A DNA stretch of 64,000 nt from contig CAUJNA010003816.1 in NCBI GenBank assembly GCA_963377175.1, positions 445,001-509,000 on the forward strand, given 5' to 3'. Within the stretch, counting starts at the first letter, position 1, and each line of letters begins with the position of its first letter. Of the stretch, positions 47,679 through 58,344 are shown piece by piece. The stretch comes from Effrenium voratum. Its lineage: Eukaryota > Sar > Dinophyceae > Suessiales > Symbiodiniaceae. Below the pieces are notes generated by a model that saw nothing but the letters and a program-made list of their open reading frames with translations, had not been told where the DNA came from and did not search any database. The position numbers and the translations under genes were made by a program.

Positions 47679-47737
47679 CCACCCGGCCTTTCCCCGGCGA
47701 GTTTGCGCCAGCAACGCCAGGAGCGCGTTGCCCACGC
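47679..47737 (-). CDS. Gene A exon 11: motif I glycine loop
   Basis: 59 bases with acceptor CTTTTCTCACGCAG| and donor GGGTGG|GTCCTT. The peptide is (G)VGNALLALLAQTRRGKAGW. With exon 10 it reconstructs DAGVGNALLAL, which fits the DxGxGxG SAM-binding loop followed by its helix. With exon 12 it continues in frame into GVGVDVS. A family III element starts close upstream. Confidence 0.7.
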
Positions 47738-47762
47738 CTGCGTGAGAAAAGGGAACCGCTCA

Positions 47763-47887
47763 GATGTGTCAGTGTTTCTTTCTTTTTTTTCCGGCCCCCT
47801 CTGCGAGGTGGTTTTAAAGGACAACTAAAAGGACAAGCATGGAAACACCAATCATTTTGGGGGTCCCCTATCCTGACACACACCCAT
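47763..47887. repeat. Family III element
   Basis: ATGTGTCAGTGTTTC...AAAGGACAACTAAAAGGACA...GGGGGTCCCCTATCCTGACA-CACACCCAT; 26 bases from methyltransferase exon 11. Confidence 0.7.
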
Positions 47888-48467
47888 TCCGGTATAGGGA
47901 CGGAGCCCATCCGTGGGGTTCCTTCGCGGTCGAGGGTACCGATTCAGTTCTGTTTGGGGTTGATTCCGTTCTGAGCGGAAACGGAGCCCCAGCAGGAAAA
48001 GAGTTTCATCTAATGAACTGGGCCTGCTCAAAAGTTGTTTATTAACTCACGCCCCCATAAGGGCATGAAAAGAGAAATAATCAAAAAGGATGGATGCAGG
48101 GAGACCACCACAGGCCTGCGTCTCTTCAAAAAGGACTGGGCCAAGGAACTCTGCAACTTTCCCCCGGAAAACGATCCCTTGGGACCGAAGCCTTTCGAAT
48201 CGATGGGAGCTTCAAAGGGAATCCAGCGCGACAAGGCTCCCATTTCGGGGAGCCTTGGAGAAACACCGCCTTGGGCTCTGAAGCACCTGGTCAAACGGAT
48301 CTGAGCAAATTTCCCGGATGTGTTCGAAGTGGCAGAGACGAGACGCCAAAAGGAACACCTTCCCTTCTCTTTCTCAGGGCTGTTTGAAGCGTGAAGGCGT
48401 GAAATTGCCTCCGCCCCGGCAGGAGCAACGGCTCTATACCACCCTTGGTGTGATTCATGGAAAAGCC

Positions 48468-48559
48468 ATTTGGGTGCGTCTTTTTTGTTCAGGATACCCT
48501 TGTATGGTTGAATTCAAAGAGAAACCAAAAGGAAATCATACATTTTTTTCTGAACCCAT
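48468..48559. repeat. Family III element
   Basis: TTGGGTGCGTCTTTTTTGTT...GAGAAACCAAAAGGAAATCA...TGAACCCATG. Confidence 0.65.
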
Positions 48560-49091
48560 GTGCGTCCGACAGGTCGGTCTCTCCTTGGAGATTTGGTCAC
48601 AACCAGCCGTGTTTGTGGAGCAAAGAGTGGGGTTCAAATATTCCGAAATGACTGGTCCTTTGACCCATTGGTCTCCCCCCAAAAAAAAAGAATCTGAAAA
48701 ATTCGGGACCACCGACCTTGAAATAGCACTCCTTTCTGAAGGGAAGGTCTATATGGGTTCACGCATCGCTTTCGATCTGGAGGGAGGTGTCCTTTGCATT
48801 TCCCTTTTTGGATGATTCAAATATCACGGGGCATACTCACTTGCGCGGATCGGCCCAAAAGAAGTCCAAACTTGTGCAAGTCATCCCAAGTGACGAAAGC
48901 CCAGAATCTCAAGCCCTGAGTTGACACACAAAGGCCAAAATCGAACAACTCAAAGGATCGGACCCGAAGGCAATCTAATGTTGACCTCGGAAATTCATTA
49001 ATTGTCGGGGGGTCTCCAAATATGATGAACCCCCAGCAAAACCAGGCATCCGGTATTCATATGGGCTTGATTCATCTGGGGTTCTCCTTCC

Positions 49092-49176
49092 CCGCGTCAA
49101 ACGAGGCGCCCAGCGTAAGGTCTGCCACCCGCAGGTGCGAAGATTTGAAGAGGTCCAGGCGTTGCACGGCCGCCAC
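49092..49176 (-). CDS. Gene A exon 10: methyltransferase motif I strand
   Basis: Acceptor ATCTTGGGCAG|GTGGCGG, phase 0. The peptide VAAVQRLDLFKSSH runs into LRVADLTLGASFDAG. The hydrophobic strand ending in an acidic residue, then a glycine loop, is the position of SAM-binding motif I. Reading straight on into exon 11 requires the exon to end GACGCGG, where the intron would begin GGAAGG. That is neither GT, GC nor GA, so either the boundary is non-canonical or a tiny exon is missing. Confidence 0.6.
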
Positions 49177-49755
49177 CTGCCCAAGATGGCGGCCCCAAGC
49201 TTCTCAGAGACGAGGTCCAGTTTTGGAGCTTAGAAGGCTACCCACTTTTTTCCGGACGTCTAATTTGGAGCCGAGATCTTGTTTTCCCGAGCCTCATGGG
49301 TTCCACGATCAAACTCCGATGGCGGGTCCTGGCCATGGCTCCCTCTCCGTACGAATCCTTACATTGTCGAAACCCATGTCGGGTTCACGACCAGCCCTGA
49401 CGGGCACCTCTTGTTGGTCGTTGACTTTTGACGGGTTTGCCCCCTCCAAGTTGAAAAATCAAAATTAACGCACGGCGGTCTGGGACTATGTCGAGGATCG
49501 ATATCTTCGAGTCTGCAGACTTTGCAGCTCCGAAACCTGAGGATTCTTTTTCGAGCTGGCATAGCCGGCCAAAAAGTCGCAGGACGAGCTCTTTGACGAG
49601 GGTATGAGTCAAAAGTAAACCACCAGGGGACTGCAGGCTTCCCTTCCATTTAACGGCGCAACCCATTTTTCGGTACCCAGTTTTGACACACCGCCATGAA
49701 TCTTCGCTGCCCCCAACCCCACCCGGCTTAACCGCTACCCCCGACTCGCAGCGAC

Positions 49756-49824
49756 TTGCTGCCCCGCCAGGTGTCGGCTCTCCCCGCGCGGCACAAAGGC
49801 ATCGCGGTGCAGTTTCAGCCGTAC
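49756..49824 (-). CDS. Gene A exon 9: PrmC-like substrate-loop segment
   Basis: 69 bases, phase 0 at both ends, acceptor CGTTCCGAG|GTACGG and donor CAGCAA|GTCGCTG. The peptide contains DAFVPRGESRHLAGQQ. In PrmC/HemK enzymes a conserved (I/V)PRxE(T/S) segment precedes the methyltransferase core and shapes the substrate site; VPRGES is a good match in the expected place, about 25 residues before the motif I strand. Confidence 0.6.
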
Positions 49825-50317
49825 CTCGGAACGCGGAAATCTTTAAGTTGAGGGAATGAAATTGTGTGAGCCTCGCCTGCTGCTTGGCCCTGGGCACACA
49901 CACCAAATCTGATGTCTCAAGATTCTTCACATTTCAACCTCAATATGCAACATATCAGAAAAAAAGTTTTGAGGCTGGTTGCAGGGCATCTCGAGACTCG
50001 AATGGGCCACCGGAATTCGACGAATGAACCCCTGGGTTTCCTGACCAAAAAATCACCAAACACAACCCGGCGCCAGCCTTCAAAATGACAAAAAACAACA
50101 ACTCCATAAGGAGCGACCCAGTCCATAAGGAACCCCCAAGACTGCTCCCGGCACGGCAGGCTAGAAAGCTGGAAACACCTAAAGAAAACCATGAAACGCA
50201 TGCACGGCCCTTGGTTTCATTGAAAGCTCGGAGCAAGCCCGTCACCCCTTAGAAGCCACGTTGGTCTCGGCAGAAAGGTACCAACAAAAACAACATGTTG
50301 AAGAGGAAACCCAGAAG

Positions 50318-50392
50318 GTCCAAGTACCTTCTAAGGAGGTACTTAGACCCCTTTCTACCCCCAAAAGCCATCCTCATGAGGTACTTGGACCG
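50318..50392. repeat. Family VII three-armed inverted repeat, copy 1
   Basis: GGTCCAAGTACCT, AGGTACTTAGACC and AGGTACTTGGACC: one left arm and two possible right arms. Confidence 0.85.
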
Positions 50393-51011
50393 TCTGGGTA
50401 AGCTAAGTCTATGAACAATGAAGGGATCACGGGGCTCGCTTATGCCCCACTCTCGGGCTCGGTGAGCTCGCAATGATGGATCTCCAATCAACATGGGGAA
50501 AACCGACAAGCCCGACCTGTCCAAGAGCCAAATGCAAGCAAGCACTCTAGACTACCAGGAAAGTACACATTTCACCGAAGACCTGAAACAACGACAAAAC
50601 AAATGGAGCCAGCCCAAACTACTTATTCAAACACAGCACTTTTCTACTTTGCGGACCCAAAGGTACGACTTGGATAAGAATCAAGTCCGAAGACTTGGGG
50701 AAGCGAGCTTTCGCATCTAGGCGGAATCCTGTTTATTCCCAATGGGACTGTTCCCCAGCCCCCTGAAACCAAAGGCACCCTCAGAAAAGGCTGAGAAAAA
50801 AAAAGCTCAGGACCCGGGTTGTTTGGACTGGAGATGAAGGTCAGCTGGAATCGGTGGCTTCCCGTTTACTACCAAACGGGGTGACAAGGAGAGCGGGAAA
50901 AAACCGCTTCCGTTTGCTTGAGTCCCCTGGAAAAAAGGCCAATCATATCTCCAGGTAAGTTCCCTTTAGACACCAACAGGGAAAAACAACCAATATTCTT
51001 ACAAGAAAACT

Positions 51012-51133
51012 GGGCTGTCCTCAGATCCCCCGCCAAAAACAAAACTTTTAGTGGGTGAAATGAAAATCCAAGCACTAAGCACTAAAAAGATAAAAAGCTA
51101 AAAAGCCAAGGGGGATGGCTGGGGGCCACCAAG
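51012..51133 (+). repeat. Family II element
   Basis: GGGCTGTCCTCAGATCCCC to GGGATGGCTGGGGGCCACC-AAG, full length, about 100 bases from gene A exon 8. Confidence 0.88.
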
Positions 51134-51236
51134 AAAATGCAAGACAACGGCACGGAGTTCAGGACCGATTCGCTCGAGGCGCCCCACAGAAGTCCATCCA
51201 GCCGGAGCCAGTGGGTGACCAGTGCCTGTGGGTGAC

Positions 51237-51281
51237 CAGACGCAAGCGCCGAAGCCGCGCACGGTCACGGTCCAGGACCTC
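51237..51281 (-). CDS. Gene A exon 8 (15 codons)
   Basis: Acceptor CCGCAGCGCAG|GAGG after a poly-C run; donor CGTCTG|GTCACC, phase 0 at both ends. The peptide is EVLDRDRARLRRLRL. The donor region is duplicated: the sequence CTGGTCACCCA occurs twice, 17 bases apart, so a longer exon is possible but would shift phase. Joined to exon 7 it gives ERDPPA-EVLDRDRARL. Confidence 0.5.
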
Positions 51282-52272
51282 CTGCGCTGCGGGGGGGGGG
51301 GGGAAAACAAAAAACGATTTCTCGTTTCGAGGGTAAACGAACTTGGATGGACCTGGTGGATATTTTTTTCGAAAATTCACGTCCACCCACTTGGAGAGGT
51401 TTTCGTACAAATTGTGGGCATATAGACTCCCTTGGCATTTGTGTTTGCCGAGAAGATATTACGGCAATAATTTCCGCCGAGAATGTCAAGAAGCGACAAG
51501 TTTCAAAGACAGCTCTGATCCCCTTGCCCTTAGAACAGGCTTTCAGCAATTCTTCCCAGGTCTTGAACCACACATTCAGCAAAGACAAAAAGCGGCTCTG
51601 GTGATGGCGTTGCGCCATGAAGGGTGGAGCTGCGAGCTTGAATCAGTTGAACAAATCCATGTCCGTGCGTTACAGTGTTCAAAGGCCAGCGCACGAAGAA
51701 AGCACCTCACCCACTCTCGTGATGCCAAAATGCGTGGCCAACATCCCTCGATTTCCCAGATTGTTCCGCGCTTCGGGAAGAAAACCGGACAAACCGCTTC
51801 CCCCCCCCCCCCCAAGAACAACAAAACATGTTCGGACAATGTCAACACTGGCAAGTAGGTACCATACGAATGGCATTCCAACCAGAACTGGTAAGGAAAG
51901 CAATATGATTGGTGAACCAAAGGTGTGCACAACCTCCTTGAGAAATTCAAAGCTTGCATTGTTCATGTGCTCATCTGGTTTTCGTAAAACCAGCGCATTG
52001 TGTTTTGCCGAGAGGATCCCGATAGGAATTCTAGGTATGAAATCCCAACAAGGTTGATAAAGTCAGCCCACCCAAAGTGGATACCCCTACAATCTACTTG
52101 GATGTTTAAGTTGCTTGGTAAGTGCCAGCACCCCAAACAATGGCACCTGGCAGTCAGAAGGCGCTGGTACGTAACCATGGAGTCAGCTACAAGGAGAGCA
52201 ATATAGCTGAGTCCCCTTACAGTCATGACAAATCGTTGTTGCACTTGCAAAACCAAGACCACCCCCTAAAAT

Positions 52273-52347
52273 AGACAGTGTTCCTTGATCCCTTGCTAAA
52301 AGTTAAACAACTTTAAGCAGGATATTTCGGTTCCAATCAACTGAGAA
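52273..52347 (+). repeat. Family II element, partial
   Basis: TTGATCCCTTGCTAAAAGTT and a diverged middle; it ends about 10 bases from the donor of gene A exon 7. Confidence 0.6.
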
Positions 52348-52356
52348 GCCATGCAC

Positions 52357-52458
52357 GGCCGGAGGGTCCCTCTCCTCCAGGTGCTGCGGCACGAAAGGCA
52401 CGGTGCCTTCCAAAACCTCCGTGTCCGAAAGCAAAGCGACCAGGCCCACCAAAGACAC
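52357..52458 (-). CDS. Gene A exon 7
   Basis: 102 bases, phase 0 at both ends, acceptor GCTAG|GTGTCT and donor GGCC|GTGCATGG. The peptide reads VSLVGLVALLSDTEVLEG, then TVPFVPQHLEERDPPA: a hydrophobic helix followed by an acidic segment. It could belong to the N-terminal helical region that precedes the catalytic domain in PrmC-type enzymes, but this is inference. A partial family II element ends about 10 bases from the donor. Confidence 0.62.
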
Positions 52459-53356
52459 CTAGCGCATCGATGGTCCGCGGCGCTTCAAACTTGGACGACC
52501 GCCTGAGCGCTATCCTAAGTCCGTTGGGGATTTTTTTGTTACAAGCCGAATGAGGGGCTCACTGAGTTGTCATCCCCTGGCCCTCCAGGGGGCTTCGCCT
52601 GGGGAAAGCAATGTCCAAACTTGCCTCTCTCATCTACGGCCTCCCCATTTCGGCAAGGCCTCATTTGCCCGGCATCATCCTGTTTCGGGCACAACCTCTG
52701 AGCTTCCCTGGCGTTGAAATCAGCCACAGAAACGAGGATGGAGGATTGTTCATTCTCCAGGCCTCGACTTGTCCCAGCCAATGGAAACAAAGCCAGAAAG
52801 TACTGGACCAGTACCTTACTTCATGTCTGGGTGGGGAGAAAAGGCAAAGATTGTCGGCCAAACTCGGAAATGCAGTTATGTTTGACATCCTCCGCCGAAA
52901 CTGGACGCCATTTTCTCCAAGCCGCAACAGTACTATTGTTTCTAACCCCTATCAACAAAACTCAAAATCGAAATGAACAGATCGCCAACCTGCATCTTCC
53001 CTTGGGTAGTAGTTCGGAGACCTACGGTTCCCTTCTATGTTCCTATGGCAAGGTACCGAAGCAAGCACAGGAAATCCTGAAGCAATCAGGATACATATCA
53101 GCGATAATCACAAGTAAATATAGATCCACCCATATGTGATCTCAACACACCTGGTCAAGAAGACTTGAGAGAAAGCAAGACATCTGTTGCCTCTTATACA
53201 ATAATGAATACAACAATTACAATGTGGTTGACCATGTGAGCAAAAAAGTCATGAACGTGCAAAAGCCTATTTTTGCAGTACACACACACAAAAAAGAAAG
53301 AAACGCTTGAATTGAAAATCAGCATGAGCGATAATAGAATAGTTACAAACATACAA

Positions 53357-53673
53357 TACCTAGAAAACCCGGAGTGGAGAGTTTCCGCATTTTGCCGTAA
53401 CTACACAGTTTTTAGTCGCTTCCATCAAAAAATACATGTTCCTTCAAAAAGCGCCTTTGGGACACCTGCCTCGAACAGGGTTCGGCAAAAAACGCCTTTG
53501 TATCGCCAAAAAACGCTTTTGTATCCGGAAAAAAACGCCTCCGCCAGTTTGTTGCATACATCCAAAAAACAAAACTCAGGAAAATTGCCTCCAGGCAAGA
53601 ATATGATGACCTTCCCTGAAAAAGCAGTTTCCCACGAAAAGGCAGGAAAATCGGACTTAGGAAGATCCAGGTA
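53357..53673. repeat. Possible family VIII element
   Basis: Right end GAAGATCCAGGTA and a weaker left end TACCTAGAAAACC. The interior has AAAAAACGCCTTTGTATC repeated and GTTTCCGC as in the 33.5-kb element. Confidence 0.45.
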
Positions 53674-54019
53674 TATTATGGGAACTACTACCACTTATGC
53701 AAACTACTTGTAATCGGCATCCGAGCGTCAATAGCATGTCCGATTATCAAAGTCATAATCTGTATCTAACAAAAACAGTGAAAAGGGAGATTGTGGACCC
53801 CAATTGTCATTAGAGTGAAATCAGGTGTACTACTCACTGCCTAAACCACGCTTGTATGCGGGAGACACAGGAGGCTGGTTGACAACACAAAACACATTCC
53901 GCAACCAAGTGAAGTACAAACAATGTAGATTACATCCATGTGATGTTCCTTGTCCCAATCCTCCTAAACGTATTTCAGGTGTAGGTTCCAAAGTGGGAGC
54001 CCGGCCTGATGTAAAACAT

Positions 54020-54112
54020 ACCTGGACCCTCACAATTGCCGTAAGCATGACTTTGCGCCCCAAGAAAATGGGGTGAATTTCCTTTTTTACGGGTAGTTTG
54101 AGGGTCCAGGTA
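54020..54112. repeat. Family VIII MITE, 93 bp
   Basis: Terminal inverted repeats TACCTGGACCCTCA and TGAGGGTCCAGGTA are perfect; an inner TTGCCGTAA / TTTTTTACGGG pair extends the fold. ACA/CAT-type flanks. Confidence 0.8.
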
Positions 54113-54124
54113 CATTGTTTCAGA

Positions 54125-54202
54125 GGGTCCCAGTACCTTCTAAGGAGGTACTTAGACCCGTTTTGACCCCCCAAAAGCCATCCTCATGAGGTACTTGGAC
54201 CC
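54125..54202. repeat. Family VII repeat, copy 2
   Basis: GGGTCCCAGTACCTTCTAAG through GAGGTACTTGGACCC, the same layout as 50318-50392. Confidence 0.85.
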
Positions 54203-54223
54203 TCTCTCAACAAAAATAAATTT

Positions 54224-54296
54224 TAACAGTTAAGTGGGGATTTCCCACGAAACGACAATAAGCAAAAATGTAAAATGTTTCCCACCAACAACCATG
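54224..54296 (+). repeat. Family VI repeat, copy 2
   Basis: Near-identical to 9607-9680; it ends 22 bases from the donor of gene A exon 6. Confidence 0.85.
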
Positions 54297-54317
54297 CTCT
54301 GGGTGTAGTGGTTTCAC

Positions 54318-54401
54318 CTTGCACCTTTCGCTGCTTCGTCCCCTCCACATCCCTAGGTCCGCCTGGGCGTTCCAGGCCCGGCCACCGTTGGGCCCCTGCA
54401 C
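54318..54401 (-). CDS. Gene A exon 6
   Basis: 84 bases, phase 0 at both ends, acceptor GACCCCAG|GTGCAGG and a strong donor TGCAAG|GTGAAACC. The peptide starts VQGPNGGRAWNAQADLG and ends RSSERCK. The donor is only 22 bases from a dispersed repeat (54224-54296) shared with 9607-9680. Function not recognised. Confidence 0.55.
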
Positions 54402-54579
54402 CTGGGGTCTGGGGTGGTCAGGCGGACAAACAAAGGCATAGGTCATTTTAGGGGAAATAGATGGGTTTCGCTGGTAGATGATTTAACCACCAGGTAAACC
54501 AGGAATCGCCCTCTATTTTTCAACCAAACAACCCAAAAGGACACCTATGATCAAAGGGTTGAAGTTGAAAGACTCAACT

Positions 54580-54696
54580 GGGCTGTCCGTTTTCTGATCC
54601 CCCGCTAAAAGTGACTAACTTTTAGTGGGTTAAATGAAAATCCAACCACTAAACACTAAAAACTAAAAAGCTAAGGGATGGCTGGGAGCCACTAAG
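54580..54696 (+). repeat. Family II element
   Basis: Full-length: GGGCTGTCCGTTTTCTGATC, GTGACTAACTTTTAGTGGG, GGGATGGCTGGGAGCCACTA-AG. The two ACTAAAAG-type blocks can pair as a short hairpin. Confidence 0.9.
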
Positions 54697-54752
54697 TAAA
54701 CACAGCTGCAAAGATGTACAGTGAGGTTGAAAGCAGGTTTAAGCCAAGTTCG

Positions 54753-54840
54753 TTGGGCTGTTGGATCCCCTGCTAAACGCTTCACTCTTGGCGCGCATGG
54801 AAACCCAACCACTAAACCTCAAACAAAAGAAAAACTGAAG
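54753..54840 (+). repeat. Family II element, partial
   Basis: A second, truncated copy only 60 bases after the previous one (GGGCTGTTGGATCCCCTGC, CCAACCACTAAACC). Confidence 0.65.
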
Positions 54841-54954
54841 GAACAAGGAACCGGATGTCCCCACTGAACCCGGAGAACATCTAAAAACCTCCCCCCAACA
54901 ATCATGGAAGCTGCCTGCATGGTTCTGGAAGACTACCCTTTTGGGGAAGCCTTG

Positions 54955-55112
54955 ATCGTTCAGTTCCATTGATGCAAAGGTGTAGGCGTACCTTTCCCAT
55001 TCTTTCCAGGGATCCAAGTCTTTTCAGGAAACCATCAAAAACGCAGGGGAAACAAATCCGGTTGACAAGAAAGATGGTTGAAAAGAATGGACAAGGAATC
55101 AACCCCTAGAAA
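54955..55112 (+). repeat. Family V repeat, copy 2
   Basis: Homologous to 599-740 over about 140 bp; its CCTAG end lies about 15 bases from the donor of gene A exon 5. Confidence 0.8.
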
Positions 55113-55126
55113 AGGGGTACAGGGAC

Positions 55127-55282
55127 GCCCGGGAGGTCCCAAGGCGCTTCGTGCCCCGCCGCTTTGAGCCGCTGCCGCAGCCTCCGCACCGCCGCCGGCG
55201 CCGCCTCCGCCGCCGAATCTGAGGCGTCGGCGCGGAGGAGGCTGAGGCGGCCGTGGCGAAGGCCCTCGGAGCTGCGCAGGAC
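55127..55282 (-). CDS. Gene A exon 5
   Basis: 156 bases, 52 codons, extremely GC-rich at third positions. Acceptor GAACCTCAG|GTCCTG; donor GGC|GTCCCTG (phase 0; a GC donor two bases earlier is the alternative). The peptide is alanine/arginine-rich and helical, including LRHGRLSLLRADASDSAAEA and RRLRQRLKAAGHEAPWDLPG. A repeat shared with 599-740 ends about 15 bases beyond the donor. Resemblance to the C-terminal half of uroporphyrinogen-III synthase was considered but is too weak to claim. Confidence 0.6.
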
Positions 55283-56870
55283 CTGAGGTTCGGGGCGGGG
55301 CCTTGGGGCTTTGGGGGGCCCAGTGGAAATCGCCCAGTGGAATCGCCTTGGGGGGCCTTGAGCGTTGCTGTTGATATCCCTTTCTTCTTTTTTTTGGGGG
55401 GGGGTGGGGGGCCCGGGAGTTCGGTGGAAATCGCCATGGGAGGAACAGGTTCAAAAGCGGGTGGAGGTTGATATCAGCTGTTTTGTTTTGGACTGGGGGG
55501 TCCAGCGGAGGTTCATGAGAAAAAGGTTTGGGTTTGGACCGGAGGTGGAGGGTCCAGTGGAGGTTCATGTGAAAAAGGCTTGGAGGTTGATATAGCCCTC
55601 TTTTGGCGTTGCCTTTTTGTTGGCTGGTCTGGCACTTTGCCTTTTCAATTCTTTTTAGGACTGGGGGTCCAGTGGAGGTTGAACTGGGGTGTTCTTTTGA
55701 TATTACCCGGTCGCTTCGCTTCCTTTTGGCATTGCCTTTCGTGAATTTCCATGGGAGGAAACTGTTCAAAGGGGTTTGCTGTTGATATCACCCGGTCACT
55801 TTTTTTGCATAGGGAGTGGGGGTTGCTGTTTGGGAATCACCCGGTCGCTTTGCTTCTTTTCTTTTTGGGGCGGGGGGAGGGTGGGGGGGGAACCTTGAAA
55901 AAAGGGAAGGCCCTCCATCCAATCAAACATCAACCACGGGCAACAAACGGCGCTCGTTTTGTTCGGATGATGTTTGAGGGAAACCCATTTGGTTTAGACC
56001 GGGCTTTGGCTCCCGTAACACCAAGAGGGCCAACCACAACGCGAAAGAAAAACATGGTTTTCCTGGGCAATCTATAATTCAAAAACCAAAAAATGAGAGA
56101 AGTACGCCTCCACGCGAGGAACCTTCATGGGTGACGTGGCAGCCCCCCCAGCAAAGTCGTTTCGGTTTGCCCAGGTCAACGGAAAAAGGGGATGTAATGC
56201 AACAATTGGGGTATGTGGATTGCTTTCCTGCTGGCTGTTGACCAGCCTGCAAAGGGCACCTTGAGGAAACACGAACCCGTTTGTTGATTTGTTCATTGTG
56301 TGGCGTTTGTTTTGGTGTTTTCAAGTCTTCGTTACTTGGACAATAACTCTTGCAGATTAACATGGAAGCGGCAAAGCTGCCGGTTTAGAGGTATCGGTTT
56401 TACACGCATCGGTTTAGAGGAATCTAGGGGACCCTCCTGGGTTCTAAAAGCCGTTTGTTCAACTATTCATACATATTACATATTGTTACCATTGTCTGAA
56501 ATCAATGCAGTTTTGCAAGGCGACAAAAACCCATGGTGCCCATGTTGGTACATGTGCTCATGATTTGTATTGTTGCAAATTGATGGCTAAATTGCATGCC
56601 AGGAGACGAGGGAACCACAAGGACGCAACTATGCAACACGTCTGCTTATGCAATTGCTCGCTTTGTGTAGTACCAGGTTTGCTTGATTGTGTATTGTTCC
56701 TTGGTAATGTTAACTTCTGAATAATCCTCAGCGCCACACCGATCAGGGGCGGCTCCCCTTTAAGGCGATCAACTATTTTAGTAGGTCCCTGAGACTAATA
56801 GAGTCCTCCACAATCCGAAGCTAACACCATGTCACAGTCTTTTTCAAACATCTTCAAACAAGTCCTTCTA

Positions 56871-56993
56871 GGTCCTCCAGTAGAGAGGTTAGAAGAAGGC
56901 TACACTTTTTTTTCTTCTGTAGTCTATTTTAGTAGGGGAACCCTCCCAACCAAAAAAGAAACGGTGAGAAAGGGCACCTAGCTGGGGGACCTG
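56871..56993 (+). repeat. Family I element, copy 6
   Basis: Begins CTAGGTCCTCCAGTAGAGAG and ends GGGGGACCTGG, with the full internal sequence. In the intron between gene A exons 4 and 5. Confidence 0.9.
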
Positions 56994-57438
56994 GCCTTGC
57001 ACTGAAATTCACTGAACAGTCCAAACTTTCACCGCGGAATGGTTGGGCTTCTCATCCCGACAGGGTACTTGGATTGGGGGGATGTGAACCAGGTAACGCC
57101 TTGAAAGGATTCGTTTTGGAAACCCCAAAGGGGGGGCCCGCAAAAAAATCCTCTTCGACCCTCTGTCGGGTGGAGTGATACAAGTACCAAACGAAAGAAA
57201 GCCACACCAGGGCCGGGTTGAAGATCTTGGGCCACGCCCTAGGATCTGGCTTTTAAAGTGCCCTTTTATTATGTAGTTTCTTTTGTCTTCTACCTAAAAT
57301 TGACTTTCGCTCTAAAACACCTCTTTTTTCTTTTTTCATTGTTTTTCTCATCAACATATTTCATCCATTCCTTATCAGGGCCCGCAGAAAGTCCAAACCT
57401 GGGACTTGGGTTGCCCCCAAACGGACCGGTCCCCAAAC

Positions 57439-57534
57439 TTCCGCGACGCATTCTCCGCGTGGATGGAAACTCTCCGCCTGGACGCCCTCCATCTTCGGCT
57501 TCCCTGCCACCAGCAGTGCACAGGTCACCCGCAC
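57439..57534 (-). CDS. Gene A exon 4
   Basis: 96 bases, phase 0 at both ends, acceptor GCGCCAG|GTGCGG and donor GCGGAA|GTTTGGGG. The peptide includes VRVTCALLVAGKPKMEGVQA and ends GECVAE. The plus strand is also open and protein-like here, so strand choice rests on phase agreement with exons 3 and 5 and on the AG|GT acceptor shared with them. Confidence 0.48.
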
Positions 57535-58063
57535 CTGGCGCATCGAGCGCGCGAGTCCGTTGGGGCCGTGTCCGTGTCCCGTGTCGGGAAACTCGGAAAT
57601 CGAAAATCGGGACCCGGGGCGCCGGCAAAGCGAATGGACAAGTCGATCAAAATCGAACGAGAAGCCTTGGAGAAATTGGGACAGATGTTGTTTCTTCAAG
57701 AGAGGTGGTTTAACGGGCGACCAGGTCTCAGGGCCGCGTGAATCGCATTTTTCTGACAGCAGATGGTCTTCCAAATGACTACTGAGCCAACTAAAGGGGA
57801 GGCTCCCTTGTAGAGAAGTGGGAAACAACCAGCCTGCTTCTCACAATCCTGACCGGGCCCCAACGGTCATTTCGAGAACCCCTGACAATAAAATCCACCA
57901 CCTGGGTCCGTTTTAAGACAATCAAAATAGTACAGTTTTCCTTCTTCCATTCAAAATCAACCGGAAGGTCAGCGTCGCTGGAGTTCCCCTCGAACAGTTG
58001 ACATTTTCTGGTGGCTTCCACTAAAACGATGGCCACTCTTGGAAGTTGCAGCAAGGAAAATGG

Positions 58064-58205
58064 AGCTGGGCTGCCCAAACCGATCCCCTGCTAAAATTTT
58101 AAACAGTTTGTAACTTGGGAGGTAAATTCGGAAACTCATTACCACCAAACCCGGCTAAAACCACCAACAAAACCTAAGGAACTGCACGATTTGCTGGGAA
58201 CTGCA
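58064..58205 (+). repeat. Family II element, diverged
   Basis: GGGCTGCCCAAACCGATCCC-CTGCTAAAA, AATTCGGAAA and GCTGGGAA blocks in the expected order. Confidence 0.6.
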
Positions 58206-58344
58206 TGGAAAACCCTTGATCTCCCAAGAAAGTCGAATCCTAAAGATCAAACTTGCTTGATTCAAACAAATACCCTTGAATTCCGAAAAAGAAAAAATGC
58301 AAAGAACCAAACCCACCAGCAATCAAGAGGAGGAAACATTTCTA

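Noticed and set aside
48035..48304. 89-codon plus ORF with natural composition
   Set aside because: No splice sites, homology or neighbouring plus-strand exons.
53273..53713. 146-codon plus ORF
   Set aside because: Lysine-rich translation of an A-rich repeat that includes a family VIII end.
55127..57534. Uroporphyrinogen-III synthase domain in gene A exons 4-5
   Set aside because: Only a vague resemblance (LLRAD...L...L...GH); no conserved set of residues could be pointed to.
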